Source: Bradyrhizobium liaoningense
GTDB lineage: Bacteria; Pseudomonadota; Alphaproteobacteria; Rhizobiales; Xanthobacteraceae
DNA: 64,000 bases
Reading direction: 5' to 3'
Assembly (NCBI RefSeq): GCF_018130785.1
Contig: NZ_JAFCJT010000011.1
Span: 124,001 to 188,000 of the forward strand
The first letter of the stretch is position 1; the number at the start of each line of letters is the position of its first letter. This document shows positions 61,469 through 64,000 of this stretch, piece after piece. The notes under the pieces are model-generated. The model saw nothing but the letters and a program-made list of their open reading frames with translations. It was not told where the DNA came from and ran no database searches. The translations under genes and the position numbers were made by a program.

Positions 61469-62112
61469 TAAACCTGCTCGATGACGATGCTGTTGATCTC
61501 GTTCGCGACGTCGTCGAAGCGATCGGCCACCTTCTCGAGATGGTCGTAGATCTCGACGCCGACGATGAAATCCATCGCGCTGCCATCACGGTGCTTGAGA
61601 AACAGCTCCTTCAGCCCGATGTCATGGAGATCGTCGACCCGGCCCTCAAGCTTGCCCAGCTCTTCCGTGATCGCGGTCAGCATCGCGACGTTCGGGCCGA
61701 TCGACTGCATCAGCGGCAACGCGCGCCCCACGAGATTGGCGCACTCGATCAGAAGCCCGCCAATCTCCCGCATCGGCGGCTCGAACGTGCGGACCTCGAA
61801 CAGCATCACGGCCTTGGCCGTCTGCTGCATCTGGTCGATGGCATCGTCCATCGAGGTGATGAGATTTTTGATGTCGCCACGGTCGAACGGGGTGATGAAG
61901 GTGCGGCGCACCGCCGTCAGCACCTCACGGGTGATGTTGTCGGCGTCGTTCTCGAACTGGTTGACACGCTGGCAATAGACCGGCGTCTCCTCGCCCCCGT
62001 TGAGCATGCCCTGGAGTGCGATCGAGCCCTGGATCACGGTCTGGGCGTGGCGGTCGAACAGGTCGAAGAACCGTTCTTCCTTGGGCAGGAAAGCGCGAAA
62101 CCATCGCATCAT
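61468..62112 (-). CDS. DUF47 (PhoU-like) Pit accessory protein
   Basis: A 214-residue helical protein of the DUF47/PhoU-like family. The start MMRWFRAFLPKEERFFDLFDRHA and the motifs CQRVNQFENDADNI and MDDAIDQMQQTAKA are characteristic. The acidic E-x-x-A-D-x-I pattern may bind metal ions. These proteins are almost always encoded with pit and are thought to regulate it. In Sinorhizobium meliloti the equivalent orfA-pit operon is repressed by PhoB. A Pho-box-like repeat lies 41 bases upstream of the start. Confidence 0.93.
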   Translation of the reverse strand: MMRWFRAFLPKEERFFDLFDRHAQTVIQGSIALQGMLNGGEETPVYCQRVNQFENDADNITREVLTAVRRTFITPFDRGDIKNLITSMDDAIDQMQQTAKAVMLFEVRTFEPPMREIGGLLIECANLVGRALPLMQSIGPNVAMLTAITEELGKLEGRVDDLHDIGLKELFLKHRDGSAMDFIVGVEIYDHLEKVADRFDDVANEINSIVIEQV

Positions 62113-62153
62113 GGGGATAGGCTACCGGTTGGAAATGGCCCGGCCCGAACGGG

Positions 62154-62171
62154 CCGTCATAAAACTGTCAT
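62154..62171. promoter_or_regulatory. Pho-box-like site (PhoB)
   Basis: CCGTCAT, four A residues, CTGTCAT on the plus strand: two 7-base direct repeats with one mismatch to the CTGTCAT-N4-CTGTCAT consensus. It lies 41 bases upstream of the DUF47-pit operon but reads in the opposite direction to it. Confidence 0.72.
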
Positions 62172-62268
62172 AGACCATTTCCGCCCCGCGCGCGTGTCAT
62201 CTCACGCCCGCGGAGCCGGATCATCCACCGGATTCGCGCACCAATGAAATTGGTGCGATATCAATGAT

Positions 62269-63237
62269 TTAGAGTGATCGCCGCAAGTAATGGGCGATTT
62301 CGCCGATGACGCCGCGACGGAAGGTGAGCACGCAGATCACGAAGATCGAGCCCTGGATCACCGTCACCCACTGGCCGAAGCCGGCCAGATATTGCTGCAT
62401 GGCGATGATCGCGAAGGCACCGACCACGGGACCGAAAATGGTGCCGAGACCGCCGACCAGCGTCATCAGCACGACCTCCCCCGACATCGACCAGTGCACA
62501 TCGGTGAGCGAGGCGTTCTGCGCCACGAACACTTTCAGCGCACCGGCAAAGCCCGCCAGCGTGCCCGACAGGACGAACGCCAGGAACTTGTACTGGTCGG
62601 TCCGGTAGCCGAGCGAGATGGCGCGCGGCTCGTTCTCGCGGATCGCCTTCAGCACCTCCCCGAACGGCGAGTTGATGATGCGGTAGATCAGCAGGAAACC
62701 GGCGAGGAAGCCGACCAGCACGACATAATAAAGCACCGTCGGCTTCGAGAGATCGAACACGCCGAACATGCGCCCCTGCGGAATGCCCTGGATGCCGTCC
62801 TCACCATGTGTGAACGGCGCCTGGAGGTAGATGAAGTAAAGCAGCTGCGACAGCGCCAGCGTGATCATCGAGAAGTAGATGCCCTGGCGGCGGATCGAGA
62901 TATAGCCGGTGATGAGCGAGAGCCCGAAAGCCGCGACGATTCCGACGAGGATGCCGAGCTCCGGCGGCAGCGCCCACACCTTCAGCGCATGCGCGCTGCA
63001 GTAGCCCGCCGTGCCGAGGAACATCGCGTGGCCGAACGACAGCAAACCGCCATAGCCGATCAGGAGGTTGAACGCACAGGCAAGCAGCGCGAAGCACAGC
63101 GCCTGCATCACGAAGAACGGGTAGATGCCGCTGAATGGCACTGCGGCTAGCAGCAGCGCCATCACCACGAACACGACCATCTCGTCACGCATCGCACGCG
63201 GGGTTACCGGCAGCGTGTCGTCCGTCAAGGCTGTCAT
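62269..63237 (-). CDS. livM: branched-chain amino acid-type ABC permease LivM
   Basis: A 322-residue permease with about ten membrane helices. The phrases FNLLIGYGGLLSFGHAMFLGTAGY, the coupling region FGEVLKAIRENEPRAISLGY and LVGGLGTIFGPVVGA are typical of LivM. It works with LivH, encoded just before it, two ATPases and a binding protein encoded elsewhere. Systems of this type in Bradyrhizobium import many amino acids, urea or aromatic acids, so the substrate is not certain. It starts one base after the livH stop. Confidence 0.94.
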   Translation of the reverse strand: MTALTDDTLPVTPRAMRDEMVVFVVMALLLAAVPFSGIYPFFVMQALCFALLACAFNLLIGYGGLLSFGHAMFLGTAGYCSAHALKVWALPPELGILVGIVAAFGLSLITGYISIRRQGIYFSMITLALSQLLYFIYLQAPFTHGEDGIQGIPQGRMFGVFDLSKPTVLYYVVLVGFLAGFLLIYRIINSPFGEVLKAIRENEPRAISLGYRTDQYKFLAFVLSGTLAGFAGALKVFVAQNASLTDVHWSMSGEVVLMTLVGGLGTIFGPVVGAFAIIAMQQYLAGFGQWVTVIQGSIFVICVLTFRRGVIGEIAHYLRRSL

Positions 63238-63238
63238 A

Positions 63239-64000
63239 TCAGGCCGCCCTTCCCGTCAATCCCGTTGGCTTCACCAAGAGCACCAGCACCATCAGCACGA
63301 ACACAACGGTGTTGGAGGCCTCGGGGTAGAAATACTTGGTCAGGCCCTCGATCACACCGAGCGCGAAGCCGGTGATGATGGAGCCCATGATCGATCCCAT
63401 GCCGCCGATCACGACCACCGCGAACACGACGATGATGAGGTCGGCACCCATCAGCGGCCGCACCTGGTTGATCGGCGCCGAGAGCACGCCGGCGAGCGCG
63501 GCAAGGCCGACGCCGAGACCGTAGGTCAGCGTGATCATGCGCGGCACGTTGATGCCGAAGGCGCGCACCAGCGTCGGATTTTCGGTGGCGGCGCGGAGGT
63601 AGGCGCCGAGCCGCGTCTTCTCGATCAGGAACCAAGTGGCGATGCACACCACCAGCGAGAAGATCACGACCCAGCCGCGATAGATCGGCAGGAACATGAA
63701 GCCGAGATTCATGCCGCCCTTGAGCTGATCCGGAATCGCGTAAGGCAGGCCGGAGGAGCCGAAATAGTTCTGGAACACGCCCTGCACGATCAGCGCGATG
63801 CCGAAGGTCAGCAGCAGGCCATAGAGATGGTCGAGCCCGGTCAGCCATTGCAGCATGGTCCGTTCCAGGATCATGCCGAAGATGCCGACGATGATCGGCG
63901 CCAGCAGCAGCGCCCACCAGTAATTGATGCCGCCGAGGTTCAGCAGGAAATAAGCGACGAAAGCACCCATCATGTAGAGCGCGCCATGGGCGAAATTGAT
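63239..64000 (-). CDS. livH: branched-chain amino acid-type ABC permease LivH (5' end outside window)
   Basis: The minus-strand frame is open to the window edge, so the N terminus is missing. The first visible residues, INFAHGALYMMGAFVAYF, are the classical LivH motif near the first helix, followed by about seven more hydrophobic helices, and the coupling region RLGAYLRAATENPTLVRAFG. Near the end, VVFAVVVIGGMGSIMGSIITG is also typical. It is coupled to livM (one-base gap). An internal ATG at 63973 is probably not the true start because family sequence continues upstream of it. Confidence 0.95.
   Translation of the reverse strand: MNFAHGALYMMGAFVAYFLLNLGGINYWWALLLAPIIVGIFGMILERTMLQWLTGLDHLYGLLLTFGIALIVQGVFQNYFGSSGLPYAIPDQLKGGMNLGFMFLPIYRGWVVIFSLVVCIATWFLIEKTRLGAYLRAATENPTLVRAFGINVPRMITLTYGLGVGLAALAGVLSAPINQVRPLMGADLIIVVFAVVVIGGMGSIMGSIITGFALGVIEGLTKYFYPEASNTVVFVLMVLVLLVKPTGLTGRAA

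Overview
The window looks like a chromosomal segment of a Bradyrhizobium-type alphaproteobacterium (Hyphomicrobiales). The grounds are very high GC at third codon positions, gene neighbourhoods typical of that group (fabF-acpP-fabG-fabD with mltG, yicC and gmk; rpsF-rpsR-DUF2232-rplI-dnaB-alr; radA-cvpA-purF), many lone ABC substrate-binding proteins, and several palindromic intergenic repeats that I recall from Bradyrhizobium genomes. The species assignment is an inference. I see no tRNA or rRNA genes, no CRISPR array, no transposase and no prophage.

Layout. 1-6.2 kb is a tightly overlapping plus-strand operon for outer-membrane biogenesis and housekeeping: lptG (partial), lptD, a SurA-like chaperone, pdxA and rsmA, followed by a zinc alcohol dehydrogenase. 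7.4-12.2 kb holds a lone Flp pilin, a Crp-family regulator, a DUF6894 protein and secreted or membrane proteins of unknown role. 12.1-18.8 kb on the minus strand carries gmk, yicC, mltG and the fatty-acid synthesis genes. 19.1-22.1 kb has a diguanylate cyclase and a TetR-fatty acid desaturase pair behind a perfect palindrome. 22.4-24.9 kb is the S6-S18-DUF2232-L9 operon. 25-28 kb has a thioesterase-TetR pair, a haem-motif protein with a long low-complexity tail, and a 39-residue membrane protein. 28.2-31 kb is dnaB-alr.

34-39.2 kb is an accessory catabolic cluster: a FadR-type regulator behind a FadR-like palindrome, a beta-hydroxyacid dehydrogenase, a complete polar-amino-acid-type ABC transporter and an RpiB-type isomerase. 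40-43.3 kb pairs a periplasmic sugar-binding-type protein with a membrane GGDEF-EAL protein by a 4-base overlap, which suggests a ligand-gated c-di-GMP sensor. 43.5-47.3 kb is radA-cvpA-purF. 48-52 kb holds a beta-propeller protein, a branched-chain-type binding protein and an MFS exporter. 52.2-54.9 kb is der, a small lipoprotein and a YfgM-like protein, in the place where many proteobacteria have der-bamB-yfgM. 55-58 kb has an acyl-CoA synthetase, an NnrU-family protein and a secreted protein. 58.3-62.1 kb has prfC, a sugE/gdx guanidinium exporter behind what looks like a guanidine-II (mini-ykkC) riboswitch, and a DUF47-pit phosphate operon behind a Pho-box-like site. The window ends inside a branched-chain ABC permease pair (livM, livH partial).

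The strongest non-gene signals are the riboswitch with a mutually exclusive ribosome-site-sequestering helix (60012-60083), the Pho-box-like repeat (62154-62171), the two TetR palindromes, and the FadR-like operator.
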